64,000 nucleotides of DNA. Origin: Streptomyces lienomycini. GTDB lineage: Bacteria > Actinomycetota > Actinomycetes > Streptomycetales > Streptomycetaceae. Below the pieces are notes generated by a model. It was not told the origin of the DNA, did not search any database, and was given only the letters and a program-made list of their open reading frames with translations. This document shows positions 52,569 to 62,087 of the stretch, piece after piece. Within the stretch, counting starts at the first letter, position 1. The number at the start of each line of letters is the position of its first letter. Made by a program: the position numbers and the translations under genes. Location of the stretch: contig NZ_CP116257.1 in NCBI RefSeq assembly GCF_027947595.1, positions 5,084,001-5,148,000 on the forward strand, read 5' to 3'.

Positions 52569-54155
52569 ATGTCCCCTCGTCCGTTGCCCGGTCGCCGCAG
52601 CGTGCTGCGCGGCTCGCTCGCCGCGTCGGCGGCCCTGACCCTGCCGACCGCCCTCGGGGCGGCGCCGGCGTTCGCACGCTCCGGGCGGCCGGGGGCCGGG
52701 TGGGGCGTGCAGGCGGGAGACGTGACCGCCCACTCCGGTCTGGTCTGGGTGCGCTCGGACCGGCCGGCCCGGATGGTGGTCGAGACGTCCGCGACCGAGT
52801 CGTTCCGCCGCACCCACCGGTGGCACGGCCCGCTGCTCGGCCGCGACACCGACTTCACCGGCACCACCCGGCTGCACGGACTGCCGCCGGGCGAGCAGAT
52901 CCACTACCGCGTCCTCCTCGCCGACCCGGACGACCCGCGCCGTACGGGCGAGCCGGTGACCGGCACCTTCCGCACCGTGCCGGTCCGCCGACGCGACGGT
53001 GTGCGCTTCGTGTGGTCCGGCGACCTCGCGGGCCAGGGCTGGGGCATCAACCCCGACCTCGGCGGCTACCGCATCTACGACGCCATGGGCGCCCTGGACC
53101 CCGACTTCTTCCTGTGCAGCGGCGACAACATCTACGCCGACGGCCCCATCCCCGAGACGGCCGCTCTGCCCGACGGCGGCACCTGGCGGAACATCACGAC
53201 CGAGGAGAAGTCCAAGGTCGCCGAGAGCCTCGCCGAGTTCCGCGGCAACTTCCGCTACAACCTGCTCGACGAGAACCTGCGGCGCTTCAACGCGCGGGTC
53301 CCGTCGGTCGTCCAGTGGGACGACCACGAGGTGCGCAACAACTGGTACCCCGGCCAGGTGATCGCGGAGACCGACGACCGGTACACGGAGAAGAGCGTCG
53401 ACGTGCTGGCCGCCCGCGCCCGGCGCGCGTTCGGCGAGTACGTCCCGATCTCCACGCTGCGCCCCGGCGCCCGGGAGGGACGCGTGCACCGGGTGCTGCG
53501 CCAGGGACCGCTCCTCGACGTGTTCGTGCTGGACATGCGCACGTACCGCGACGCCAACTCCCCCGGCGACCAGCGCGTCGACCGGCAGGGCATCCTGGGC
53601 CGCGAGCAGTTGGAGTGGCTCGAGCGGGAGCTGGCGCGGTCGCGTGCGGTGTGGAAGGTGATCGCCGCCGACATGCCGATCGGACTGGTCGTGCCCGACG
53701 CCACCGAGGGCGCGGCCAACTTCGAGGCGATCGCGCAGGGCGACCCCGGGGCGCCCCTCGGGCGCGAGTTGCAGATCGCGGAGCTGCTGCGCTTCGTCAA
53801 GCACCGGCGCATCACCGGCACGGTGTGGCTGACGGCCGACGTGCACCACACCTCGGCCCAGCACTACCAGCCCTCGCGGGCGGCGTTCGACGACTTCGAG
53901 CCGTTCTGGGAGTTCGTGTCCGGGCCGCTCAACGCGGGCGCGTTCCCGGCCAGTCAGCTGGACGGCACGTTCGGTCCCGAGCGGGTCTTCGTGAAGGCGC
54001 CGACCGCCTCCAACGTCTCGCCCGCGGGCGGCTACCAGTTCTTCGGCGAGGTCGACATCGACGGCGAGAGCGCCGAGATGACGGTGCGGCTGCGCGAGCA
54101 GGACGGCACGGTGCTGTTCACGAAGGTGCTCCGGCCGGGCCGGGTCGGCCAGTAG
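52569..54155 (+). CDS. phoD: Tat-exported alkaline phosphatase D family phosphodiesterase/phosphatase
   Basis: 528 residues. Twin-arginine signal RRSVLRGSLAASAALTLPTAL at residues 9-29, cleavage near AFA. PhoD N domain (GVQAGDVTAHSGLVWVRSDRPA), then the metallophosphatase core: VRFVWSGDLAGQG, DFFLCSGDNIYADGP, WDDHEVRNNW, AADMPIGLVVPD and TVWLTADVHHTS. All metal ligands of this calcium/iron type are present. A phosphate-starvation gene by family; a PHO-box-like site sits upstream. GGAGG 8 nt before the ATG. Confidence 0.94.
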   Translation: MSPRPLPGRRSVLRGSLAASAALTLPTALGAAPAFARSGRPGAGWGVQAGDVTAHSGLVWVRSDRPARMVVETSATESFRRTHRWHGPLLGRDTDFTGTTRLHGLPPGEQIHYRVLLADPDDPRRTGEPVTGTFRTVPVRRRDGVRFVWSGDLAGQGWGINPDLGGYRIYDAMGALDPDFFLCSGDNIYADGPIPETAALPDGGTWRNITTEEKSKVAESLAEFRGNFRYNLLDENLRRFNARVPSVVQWDDHEVRNNWYPGQVIAETDDRYTEKSVDVLAARARRAFGEYVPISTLRPGAREGRVHRVLRQGPLLDVFVLDMRTYRDANSPGDQRVDRQGILGREQLEWLERELARSRAVWKVIAADMPIGLVVPDATEGAANFEAIAQGDPGAPLGRELQIAELLRFVKHRRITGTVWLTADVHHTSAQHYQPSRAAFDDFEPFWEFVSGPLNAGAFPASQLDGTFGPERVFVKAPTASNVSPAGGYQFFGEVDIDGESAEMTVRLREQDGTVLFTKVLRPGRVGQ

Positions 54156-54355
54156 TCCCGTAGCCTGTCGAGTGCGCCGCGCATCGGCGTCATCCCCCGG
54201 TGCGCGGCCCGGGAACACGGCTCCCGGAACACGGCCCGCGGACCGCGGACGCGGACCGGTGCGCGCCAACTCCCCGAAATCTCCCGGAAGTCCTCTTTAC
54301 CCATCGGTCACAGCGCGTTCGCGACCGCGCAACACCGTTCCTTCACAGTGGATGC

Positions 54356-55738
54356 ATGAGTCGAGACATGTCTGATGTGACGGATGCGGCGGCGCACCTC
54401 TTCGCGCACGGCCCGGCGGTGCCCGCCATGGTGCTGGCCTCGGTGGCCGCGCTGATCGCCACGGCGGGCTTCCGCACCCGCCGCTCACGCCGCCACGGGC
54501 AGGCGCCGCCGGCGGAGGATACCGGCGCCCGGCCGCCGGCCGCCGGGCGGCCGGCCGGGTCCGGGCCCACCGGGACCGAACCGGCTGGTACCGAACCGGC
54601 TGGTACCGAACCGAGGGGGACCGGACCCAGCCGCAACGGGAGCGCGCTGTGGCGGATGCGGACGACGGTGCGGGACGCGCCGGGATCGCTGGCCGTGCTG
54701 TGCGCGGCCCTCGCCGACCGGCGGATCGACATCCTGAGCCTGCAGACGCACCCGCTGGCCGAGGGCACGGTGGACGAGTTCCTGCTCCGCGCCCCCGGTG
54801 AGCTGAGCGGGGCCGAGCTGGCCGACGTGGTGACCACGGCGGGCGGCGCCCGCACCTGGACCGAGCGGGCGGACGCCCACGACCTGGTGGACGCCCCGAC
54901 CCGGGTGCTGGCTCTCGCCGCCCGTACGGCCCTGGATGCGGCGGAACTCCCCTTGGCACTCAGGCAGTTGCTGGGCAGGTGCACCATCAGGTCACTGCCG
55001 GCGGGCACGAGCGCGGAGGCGGCGACGACCGGTGCCGTCCCTCCGGAGGGCGCGTTCGAGGACACCGTACTGCGGCTGCGCGCCCCGGAGGGCGGGGTGA
55101 TCAGCGTGGAACGCCCCCATCTTCCCTTCACCCCGGCCGAGTTCGCCCGGGCACGGGCCCTGGTCGAGCTGGACGCCCGGCTCGGTCCACGGATCCCGCG
55201 CGGCCGGGACGTACTGACGCTGCCCGAGGGGAGCGACATCACGGTCCGCCGGGTCGACACGCGGGACGTCCCGGCCGCGAAGGCGATGCACGAGCGCTGC
55301 TCGGCGCGGACCCTCGGGCTGCGCTACCACGGCCCGGTCGGGGACGCCGACCGCTACCTCAACCACCTGCTCAGCCCGCGCTTCGGCCGCACCCTCGCCG
55401 TGCAGACCGCGTCGGGACGGATCGTCGGTCTCGGCCACCTGCTGTGGGACGGGGACGAGACGGAGGTCGCGCTGCTCGTCGAGGACGCGTGGCAGCGTCG
55501 GGGCATCGGCGGCGAACTCCTCGGCAGGCTCGTGGCGTTGGCGGCGGAGGCGGGCTGCGAGAGCGTGTACGCGGTCACGCAGGCGTCCAACACCGGCATG
55601 GTCGCCGCGATGCGCGGCCTGGGCCTCCCCCTCGACTACCGGATCGAGGAGGGGATCCTGGTCGTCACGGCCCGCCTGGACCCGTCGGCCCGGTCCGCGG
55701 CACGGCCGGCGCGCGGGGAGCGGGTCGGCCGGGAGTGA
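54356..55738 (+). CDS. Membrane-anchored ACT-like/GNAT acetyltransferase protein
   Basis: 460 residues from ATG at 54356. A hydrophobic segment (MVLASVAALIATAGF, about 27-41) and a Pro/Gly/Thr linker with a GTEPA tandem repeat (about 74-90) precede an ACT-like domain (MRTTVRDAPGSLAVLCAALADRRIDILSLQ) and a C-terminal GNAT domain with DITVRRVDTRD, EVALLVEDAWQRRGIGGELLG and AVTQASNTGMVAAMRGLG. Start uncertain; 54368 is possible. ACT domains bind amino acids, so acetylation may respond to them. Substrate unknown. Followed convergently by the PLP enzyme gene. Confidence 0.8.
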   Translation: MSRDMSDVTDAAAHLFAHGPAVPAMVLASVAALIATAGFRTRRSRRHGQAPPAEDTGARPPAAGRPAGSGPTGTEPAGTEPAGTEPRGTGPSRNGSALWRMRTTVRDAPGSLAVLCAALADRRIDILSLQTHPLAEGTVDEFLLRAPGELSGAELADVVTTAGGARTWTERADAHDLVDAPTRVLALAARTALDAAELPLALRQLLGRCTIRSLPAGTSAEAATTGAVPPEGAFEDTVLRLRAPEGGVISVERPHLPFTPAEFARARALVELDARLGPRIPRGRDVLTLPEGSDITVRRVDTRDVPAAKAMHERCSARTLGLRYHGPVGDADRYLNHLLSPRFGRTLAVQTASGRIVGLGHLLWDGDETEVALLVEDAWQRRGIGGELLGRLVALAAEAGCESVYAVTQASNTGMVAAMRGLGLPLDYRIEEGILVVTARLDPSARSAARPARGERVGRE

Positions 55739-55785
55739 CGGGCGGCGGGCGGGGCGTCCGGCGCGGCGGCCGGGTCACTCGGCCG
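55726..55785. terminator. Candidate terminator between the convergent GNAT and PLP-enzyme genes
   Basis: CGGCC(GG)GAGTGAC at 55726-55739 pairs with GTCACTCGGCCG at 55774-55785: 12 bp with a 2-nt bulge, and a 34-nt loop. It spans both stop codons. The large loop lowers confidence. Confidence 0.4.
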
Positions 55786-56998
55786 GTGTCAGCACCTCCC
55801 GCGCAGTGGTCGCCCCGGCCGCCCGCTCCCCCAGCGCCCGGTCCAGGTCGGCCCACAGGTCGTCGACGTCCTCCAGGCCGACCGACAGCCGCAGCAGCCG
55901 GTCGCCGACCCCGGCGCCCCGTCGGTCGTCCGCGTCGACGATGCGGTGGCTGATCGACGCCGGGTGCTGGATGAGCGTGTCGACGCTGCCGAGACTGACC
56001 GCCGGGGTGATCAGCCGGACGCCCGCGATGACCTGGTGCGGGTCGCCGTGCACCTCGAAGGAGACCATCGCGCCGCCGATGCGCGGGTAGTGGACACGGG
56101 CCACCCGCGGATCGGCCGCCAGCCGTCCGGCCAGCTCGGCGGCGCCCGCGGACGCGGCCCGTACCCGCACGGGCAGGGTGGACAGCCCCCGCAGCAGGAG
56201 GTAGCCGGCGAGCGGGTGCAGCACTCCGCCGGTGGCGAAGCGCACCTGCCGCAGCCGCCCCGCGAACTCCTCGTCGCAGGCGACCACGCCGGCCAGCACG
56301 TCCCCGTGCCCGCCGAGGTACTTGGTGGCGCTGTGCAGCACCAGCCGGGCACCGCTCTCGGCGGGACGCTGGAGCACGGGCGTGGCGAAGGTGTTGTCCA
56401 CGAGCAGCGGCACCGACCCGCAGGCGTGCGCCACGGCCCGCAGGTCGACCTCGGCCAGCGTCGGGTTGGCCGGCGACTCCACGAGCACCAGGCCGGTGTC
56501 CGGGCGCAGCGCGTCGGCGACGCCCGCCGGGTCGGTCCAGGTGACCTCGGACCCGAGCAGCCCGGCGGTCAGCAGGTGGTCGCTGCAGCCGTACAGCGGC
56601 CGTACGGCGACGACGTGCCGCAGCCCCATCGAGCCGCGCACCAGCAGGACCGCGCTGAGCGCCGCCATGCCGCTGGCGAAGGCGACGGCTGCCTCGGTCC
56701 CCTCCAGCCGGGCCAGCGCCGTCTCGAAGCGGGCGACGGTCGGGTTGCCGAGGCGGCCGTAGACCGGCGGCCCGTCCGGCTCGGCGCCGGTGGCGGCGAA
56801 CGCGTCGATGCGGGCGGCCTCGCCGCGGCTGTCGTACGACGGGTAGGTCGTGGACAGGTCGATGGGCGGGGCGTGCAGGCCCCGGCCGGCGAGGTCGTCG
56901 CGGCCGGCGTGCACGGCCTCGGTGGCCAGTGCCCTGCCCGTGGGTGCGGTGGTGCGTACGTCGCCGGGTGATGACGTGTGCGTGCGCGCTGAGTCCAT
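55775..56998 (-). CDS. Trans-sulfuration-type PLP enzyme (cystathionine gamma-synthase/methionine gamma-lyase-like)
   Basis: 407 residues. Cys/Met-metabolism PLP family: YGRLGNPTVARFETALARLEG, FASGMAALSAVLL, RPLYGCSDHLL, SPANPTLAEVDL, VLVDNTFATP and the PLP lysine in HSATKYLGGHGDVLAG. Late signature SLGSVDTLIQHPASISH. A short N-terminal extension of about 24 residues. It is divergent from the Lrp gene; such pairs are common where an Lrp regulator controls methionine or cysteine degradation. Synthase versus lyase cannot be decided from sequence. Confidence 0.88.
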   Translation of the reverse strand: MDSARTHTSSPGDVRTTAPTGRALATEAVHAGRDDLAGRGLHAPPIDLSTTYPSYDSRGEAARIDAFAATGAEPDGPPVYGRLGNPTVARFETALARLEGTEAAVAFASGMAALSAVLLVRGSMGLRHVVAVRPLYGCSDHLLTAGLLGSEVTWTDPAGVADALRPDTGLVLVESPANPTLAEVDLRAVAHACGSVPLLVDNTFATPVLQRPAESGARLVLHSATKYLGGHGDVLAGVVACDEEFAGRLRQVRFATGGVLHPLAGYLLLRGLSTLPVRVRAASAGAAELAGRLAADPRVARVHYPRIGGAMVSFEVHGDPHQVIAGVRLITPAVSLGSVDTLIQHPASISHRIVDADDRRGAGVGDRLLRLSVGLEDVDDLWADLDRALGERAAGATTAREVLTPAE

Positions 56999-57045
56999 GG
57001 CGGAAGGGTGAACACCGAACGGGCCGGCCGGGCCGGACTCCGTGC

Positions 57046-57051
57046 TACGTT
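57046..57051 (+). promoter_or_regulatory. Candidate -10 element of the Lrp gene
   Basis: TACGTT (TAnnnT) ends 6 nt before the ATG at 57058 without a Shine-Dalgarno, so a leaderless mRNA is likely. Confidence 0.35.
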
Positions 57052-57057
57052 CGGGCC

Positions 57058-57597
57058 ATGGCCGATTCCGTCGTACTGGATCCGGTGGATCTTCATCTGC
57101 TGCGGCTGCTGCAGAACGACGCCCGGACCACCTACCGCGATCTCGCGGCCCAGGTCGGCGTCGCCCCGTCGACGTGTCTGGACCGGGTGGCCCGGCTGCG
57201 GCGGGCCGGGGTGATCCTCGGCCATCGGCTCGAACTGGACCCGGCGAAGCTGGGCCGCGGTCTCCAGGCGCTGCTGCTGGTGCAGGTGCGCCCGCACCGG
57301 CGGGAGCTGGTCGGCCCGTTCGTGGAGCGGATCCGCGCGCTGCCCGAGTCGCGCACCGTCTTCCACCTCACCGGTCCGGACGACTACCTGGTGCATGTCG
57401 CGGTCGCGGACATGACGGACCTGCAGCGGCTGGTCCTGGACGAGTTCACGTCCCGGCGGGAGGTGGCCCGCGTCGAGACCCGGCTGATCTTCCAGCAGTG
57501 GGAGTGCGGCCCCCTGCTGCCACCGACCGCGCCGACCCCGTCGCCGTCACCCGCGTCCGCGTCCGCGTCGTCGTCGCCGTCCGCGGACACGCCCTGA
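57058..57597 (+). CDS. Lrp/AsnC-family transcriptional regulator
   Basis: 179 residues. HTH at about 8-55 (VDLHLLRLLQNDARTTYRDLAAQVGVAPSTCLDRVARLRRAG), then RAM domain (LLLVQVRPHRRELVGPFVERI, TGPDDYLVHVAVADMTDLQRL). The C-terminus is a Ser/Pro/Ala run (TPSPSPASASASSSPS) beyond the normal end. Divergent from the Cys/Met PLP enzyme, its likely target. Confidence 0.93.
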   Translation: MADSVVLDPVDLHLLRLLQNDARTTYRDLAAQVGVAPSTCLDRVARLRRAGVILGHRLELDPAKLGRGLQALLLVQVRPHRRELVGPFVERIRALPESRTVFHLTGPDDYLVHVAVADMTDLQRLVLDEFTSRREVARVETRLIFQQWECGPLLPPTAPTPSPSPASASASSSPSADTP

Positions 57598-57675
57598 GCG
57601 AAATCCGGCCTCCCGGGCCGTCGGGCCGGGCCCACCGGGCTGACGCGGCACCGGTATCCGTACGAGGATGTCCGC

Positions 57676-59364
57676 ATGTCAGAGACCAAGAGCCCGCTGC
57701 CCCGCGAGGTCGCCGACGCCTATGTCGACGACCTCATCGCCCTCGACCCGGTCACCGGTACCTATCTCGGTGTCGCGGAGAGTTCCAGCCGCCTGCCCGA
57801 TTTCTCGCCCGTCGGGCAGGAGGCCCTCGCGGAGCTGGCCCGCACCACCCTCGCCCGGCTGGACGAGGCCGAGCGCGGGCCGGGCGGGGACAGCGACGTG
57901 GAGCGGCGCTGCGCCCGGCTGCTGCGCGAGCGCCTGACGGCCGAACTGGCGGTGCACGAGGCGGACGAGGGCCTGCGCTCGGTCGGCAACATGGGCACCG
58001 CCGCCCACTCGGTGCGCGAGGTCTTCACGCTCACTCCGGCGCAGACCGACGAGGACTGGGCCCGGATCGCCGAGCGGCTGCGCGCGGTGCCGGCGGCGTT
58101 CGCGGGCTACCGCGCGTCCCTGTCGCTGGGCCTGGAGCGTGAGCTGTACGCGGCGCCGCGTCCCACCGCCACCTTCGTCGAACAGCTCGGCGAGTGGGCG
58201 GACACGGGCGAGGGGCGCGGCTGGTTCGAGGACTTCGCCGCCGACGGCCCCGAGGCGCTGCGCGCGGAGCTGGACGAGGCGGCCCGGGGCGCGACCGCGG
58301 CCGTGGTCGAGCTGCGGGACTGGATGCGCGACGTGTACGCGCCCGCCATCGAGGGCGCCCCGAACACGGTGGGCCGGGAGCGCTACGCCCGCTGGTCGCG
58401 CTACTACAACGGCACCGACCTGGACCTGGACGAGGCGTACGCGTACGGCTGGGCCGAGTACCACCGCCTGCTGGCCGAGATGAAGGCGGAGGCCGAGAAG
58501 ATCCTGCCGGGCGCCGAGACTCCGTGGGTGGCGCTGGCACACCTGGACGAGCACGGCAGGCACATCGAAGGCGTCGACGAGGTCCGCGACTGGCTGCAGG
58601 GCCTGATGGACCAGGCGATCGAGCAGTTGGACGGCACGCACTTCGAACTCGCCGAGCGGGTACGGAGGGTGGAGTCGCGCATCGCGCCGCCCGGCAGCGC
58701 GGCGGCGCCCTACTACACGTCGCCGTCGGAGGACTTCTCCCGCCCCGGCCGCACCTGGCTGCCGACCATGGGCCAGACCCGGTTCCCGGTGTACGACCTG
58801 GTGTCCACCTGGTACCACGAGGGCGTCCCGGGCCACCACCTCCAGCTCGCCCAGTGGACGCACGTGGCGGCGGACCTCTCCCGCTACCAGGCGTCCGTGG
58901 GCATGGTCAGCGCCAACGCCGAGGGCTGGGCGCTGTACGCGGAGCGGCTGATGGACGAGCTGGGCTTCCTCACGGACGCCGAGCAGCGCCTGGGCTACCT
59001 GGACGCCCAGATGATGCGGGCCGCGCGGGTCATCGTGGACATCGGCATGCACCTGGAGCTGGAGATCCCGGCGGACTCCCCCTTCCACCCGGGTGAGCGC
59101 TGGACGCCGAAGCTGGCGCAGGAGTTCTTCGGCGCGCACAGCAGCCGTCCGGCGGACTTCGTGGAGAGCGAGCTGACCCGGTACCTGACGATCCCGGGTC
59201 AGGCGATCGGCTACAAGCTCGGTGAGCGTGCGTGGCTGCTCGGCCGGGAGAAGGCCCGCGAGCGGCACGGCGACGCGTTCGACCCGAAGGCGTGGCACAT
59301 GGCGGCCCTCTCCCAGGGTTCGCTGGGCCTGGACGACCTGGTGGACGAGCTGTCGCGGCTCTGA
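57676..59364 (+). CDS. DUF885-family putative zinc hydrolase
   Basis: 562 residues. The family signature HEGVPGHHLQ (HExxxGHH, near residue 384) forms the presumed zinc site, followed by NAEGWALYAERLMDELGF with a likely glutamate ligand and a C-terminal PGQAIGYKLGERAWL. DUF885 members in actinobacteria are cytoplasmic or secreted putative peptidases; here no signal peptide is seen. Substrate unknown. 78 bp downstream of the Lrp gene. Confidence 0.9.
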   Translation: MSETKSPLPREVADAYVDDLIALDPVTGTYLGVAESSSRLPDFSPVGQEALAELARTTLARLDEAERGPGGDSDVERRCARLLRERLTAELAVHEADEGLRSVGNMGTAAHSVREVFTLTPAQTDEDWARIAERLRAVPAAFAGYRASLSLGLERELYAAPRPTATFVEQLGEWADTGEGRGWFEDFAADGPEALRAELDEAARGATAAVVELRDWMRDVYAPAIEGAPNTVGRERYARWSRYYNGTDLDLDEAYAYGWAEYHRLLAEMKAEAEKILPGAETPWVALAHLDEHGRHIEGVDEVRDWLQGLMDQAIEQLDGTHFELAERVRRVESRIAPPGSAAAPYYTSPSEDFSRPGRTWLPTMGQTRFPVYDLVSTWYHEGVPGHHLQLAQWTHVAADLSRYQASVGMVSANAEGWALYAERLMDELGFLTDAEQRLGYLDAQMMRAARVIVDIGMHLELEIPADSPFHPGERWTPKLAQEFFGAHSSRPADFVESELTRYLTIPGQAIGYKLGERAWLLGREKARERHGDAFDPKAWHMAALSQGSLGLDDLVDELSRL

Positions 59365-59383
59365 CGCCCGCTCATCTCGCCGG

Positions 59384-60235
59384 TCACCGCCGGAAGCCGC
59401 CCTCGGAATCGATCACCTGACCGGTGACCCAGTCCGCCTCGTCCGTGGCGAGCCACGCGATGAGGCGGGCGGGGTCGTCGGGCATGCCCCAGCGCCCGGC
59501 GGGGAAGCACGCGGCGACGGCCTCATGGTCCTCGCCGGTCAGGTAACCGGTGTCGACCGGGCCGGGGTTGACCGTGTTCACGGTGACGGCGTGCTCGGCG
59601 AGGGTCGTCGACAGGGAGCGCGTGACGGAGGCGAGCGCGCCCTTCTGCAACGCGTAGGCGATCTCGCCGGGCATGCCGCCCGCGATGTCCTGGCCGGAGG
59701 TCATCGTCACGACGCGTCCGCCGGGTGTGCGGGGCGGCAGGGCGGCGCGGTGACGGGCGTAGGCCTGGATCAGCAGCAGCACCGAGCGGGTGTCGACCTG
59801 CCAGTGCGCGTCGAGCATGGCGGCGTCGACCGTGTCGAGGGTGCCGTCGAGACCGCTGAGCGCGTGGTTGGCGACGAGGACGTCCAGCCGTCCGCCGAGC
59901 GCCTCGGTGGCGGTGGCGACGAGGTCGCCGGGTGCGTCGGGCCGGGTGAGGTCGCCGGGGCCCGCGTGCACGGCGGCGTCGGGGTCGCCGAGGGCCGCGC
60001 GTACGGAGGCGGCCACGTCCTCGACGCGGTCGGCGCCCCAGGGCATGGCGGCGTCGTGCGGCACGTGGTGGTGCAGGTAGACGCTCGCTCCGTACGCGGC
60101 GAGCCGCCGGGCCACGGCGTGGCCGATGCCGCGGCGTCGGCTGGCTCCGGTGACGAGGGCGGTACGGCCGCGCAGGGGCAGCGGGTCGCGGCGCAGGTCT
60201 TCGGGGGCGGGGAGGGGAAGTCGTGGCATGGGCAC
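59384..60235 (-). CDS. Short-chain dehydrogenase/reductase
   Basis: 283 residues. NADPH motif TGASRRRGIG (about 30-39), NNAG position altered to VANHALSG, catalytic Ser/Tyr/Lys region VTMTSGQDIAGGMPGEIAYALQKGA (the Tyr-x3-Lys is YALQK), then NTVNPGPVDTGYLTGE and DSEGGF at the end. The dinucleotide loop is longer than usual (SRRRGIGHAVARR). Classical SDR, substrate unknown. Convergent with DUF885 gene. Confidence 0.88.
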   Translation of the reverse strand: MPMPRLPLPAPEDLRRDPLPLRGRTALVTGASRRRGIGHAVARRLAAYGASVYLHHHVPHDAAMPWGADRVEDVAASVRAALGDPDAAVHAGPGDLTRPDAPGDLVATATEALGGRLDVLVANHALSGLDGTLDTVDAAMLDAHWQVDTRSVLLLIQAYARHRAALPPRTPGGRVVTMTSGQDIAGGMPGEIAYALQKGALASVTRSLSTTLAEHAVTVNTVNPGPVDTGYLTGEDHEAVAACFPAGRWGMPDDPARLIAWLATDEADWVTGQVIDSEGGFRR

Positions 60236-60283
60236 CCATGATGGGTGGGCCGCGGGCGCCCCGCACGCCGTTTTCGTCCCCGG

Positions 60284-60802
60284 CTACCGGTCGGCGAGCC
60301 ACCGCAGGTGGACGAGGCTCAGCCAGGTCTCCGGCTCGGGGCGCACCTCCGCCGCGCGCACCGCGTACCGGCCGGGCTCCAGCGCGACCCGCGCCCGGCC
60401 TGCGCGGTCCGACGCGGCGCCGGGCCAGGCGGCGTCGAACAGGAGCACCGGGCCGGGCACGTGCCAGGAGACCTCGGGCTGCCACTCGGCCGTGTCGAGG
60501 GCGGCGGGGACCCCGTCCAGCACCTCGTCCTCGGAGTCCGCGGCGCACCAGCGGACGAAGGTGCCGTGGTCGGGGAGGTAGGCGGTGGCGGCGGGTTCGT
60601 CGCCGAGCACCAGGGCGGTGGAGTCGCCGACGGGCAGGAGTCCGACCTGGCCGTCGACCTCGCAGGCCCGGTCGTAGTCGGAGTCCGCCTCCTCGCCGTC
60701 GGCGCCGGTCCAGAACGGCAGAACCGTCTCGGGGACCACGATGAGCGGCCCTCCGCCCGACTCGACCCACTCCACCCGGCCCGGCTCCGCGTATCGCACC
60801 AT
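60284..60802 (-). CDS. Immunity protein 21-like (Imm21) protein
   Basis: 172 residues from ATG at 60802; longer frames cover the AraC gene antisense to no known family. The signature WVESGGGPLIVVPETVLPFWTG, then DSDYDRACEVDGQVGLLPVGDSTALVLGDEP and FVRWCAADSEDEV, matches the Imm21 group that protects against polymorphic toxins or lies near them. No toxin gene is adjacent, so it is an orphan immunity gene or was recruited to another use. Confidence 0.7.
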   Translation of the reverse strand: MVRYAEPGRVEWVESGGGPLIVVPETVLPFWTGADGEEADSDYDRACEVDGQVGLLPVGDSTALVLGDEPAATAYLPDHGTFVRWCAADSEDEVLDGVPAALDTAEWQPEVSWHVPGPVLLFDAAWPGAASDRAGRARVALEPGRYAVRAAEVRPEPETWLSLVHLRWLADR

Positions 60803-60833
60803 GGTCGAGAACCTACACGCCCGTCGAACGCCC

Positions 60834-61802
60834 TTACGTTTGGGAGCGGGGGCGGTTCTGTTCCCGCCAGGCCCGGGGTGAGATTCCGTAGGCCCGTTTG
60901 AACGTCTTGCTGAAGTGGGTGGCGTCCACGAAGCCCCATCTCCGTCCTGTTGCGGCGATGGTCCGCAGCCGTCCGTTCGCACCGGCCAGCTCTCGCCGGC
61001 ATTCGGCCAGGCGGCGGGTACGGATCCACTCTCCGAGGCTGATCCCCGACCGGGACAGCACCGCGTAGAGGTGCCGTACGGAGATGTCGTGGGCGGCGGC
61101 TATGCGTGCGGCCGACAGGTCCGGATCCGCCAGGTGCTCTCGGACGTACTGCGTGACGCGGAGGCTGAGAGTCGCCTCCAACGGCGCCTTGGCGAGGCCG
61201 GAGTCGCCGTGCTGGGTCGTCAGGACCGCCCGCAGGAGCTCGACGCTGGGTTCCACAACGCTGTCGGCGTGCGCGGCCTGGTGCAGCCGGTCGCTGACCG
61301 CCAGTTGGGAGAAGTAGGTGAAGGCGAGGCACGCAAGGGGGTTGTCGGGACCCAGGGTGACCGTACCGGTGTCACGCAGCAGCTGGTCGGGGAGTGCGAG
61401 TGCCGCACGGGGAAATCGCAGGAAATGGTGGTCGACTCCCTCGTCGAAGAGCAGGGTGTAGGGAGAGACCGATTCGTAGACGGCCAACTCGCCCGGCTTC
61501 AGCACGCACTCGCGGCCGTTCTGCGTCACCAGGCTGGTACCCGTCACCTGGAGGCCGAGGAAGACGGCCGGCTCCTCGTCCTGCCGGGCCAGCCGCTCCG
61601 TCCGACGGACGGTCACCGCGGACGCCCTCGCCGAACAGAACCTGAGGGGCCCGACGGCGCCGAGCCCTATGCGCACGGAGATGTCCTCGTCGGGGGGACG
61701 GTGGTCGATGTCGACCGCCACCAGGGATTCCCACACCGCGTGCCGGACCACTTCCTCCCGATCCCGCGGCGGAATGCACGCGGTGTCCAGGACCGGGCTC
61801 AT
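60834..61802 (-). CDS. AraC-family regulator (AraC-binding-like domain + HTH_18)
   Basis: 322 residues with ACGGAGGT 8 nt before ATG. N-terminal AraC_binding_2-type domain (about 20-190: VGPLRFCSARASAVTVRRTERL, LKPGELAVYESVSPYTLLFDEG), C-terminal double HTH (ADPDLSAARIAAAHDISVRHLYAVLSRSG, RWGFVDATHFSKTFKRAYGISPRAWRE). Its relatives include activators of catabolic and antibiotic genes. Divergent from the small secreted protein (285 bp), which may be a target. Confidence 0.9.
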   Translation of the reverse strand: MSPVLDTACIPPRDREEVVRHAVWESLVAVDIDHRPPDEDISVRIGLGAVGPLRFCSARASAVTVRRTERLARQDEEPAVFLGLQVTGTSLVTQNGRECVLKPGELAVYESVSPYTLLFDEGVDHHFLRFPRAALALPDQLLRDTGTVTLGPDNPLACLAFTYFSQLAVSDRLHQAAHADSVVEPSVELLRAVLTTQHGDSGLAKAPLEATLSLRVTQYVREHLADPDLSAARIAAAHDISVRHLYAVLSRSGISLGEWIRTRRLAECRRELAGANGRLRTIAATGRRWGFVDATHFSKTFKRAYGISPRAWREQNRPRSQT

Positions 61803-62087
61803 GAAGCAGACCTCCGTCCGGCCAGGTCATGAAGCCGGCCCGGCGGCATCTCGGCCCGTTCCCCCACAAGACCCCCTCGGCACAAGGATGGTTCCGGCCA
61901 CCAGTCTGGCGGGGTCCCACCGGCTGCGCAACGACCCCGAAACGCGTTCGGAGAGCCTGCCCGCCTGCTGCGGCACCGAACGGGAGCTGCGGTGCACCAC
62001 TGACAAAGTTCCCTGCACGCTCGGCCAAGTCCGAAGCACAGGACGCGCCTAAAGTCGCTGGGCGAAGCCGGAGGAATTGGAGCGACA

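Noticed and set aside
51354..54155. 933-residue frame joining MocR and phoD regions
   Set aside because: Wrong frame in MocR; PhoD starts at 52569 with its own site and Tat signal.
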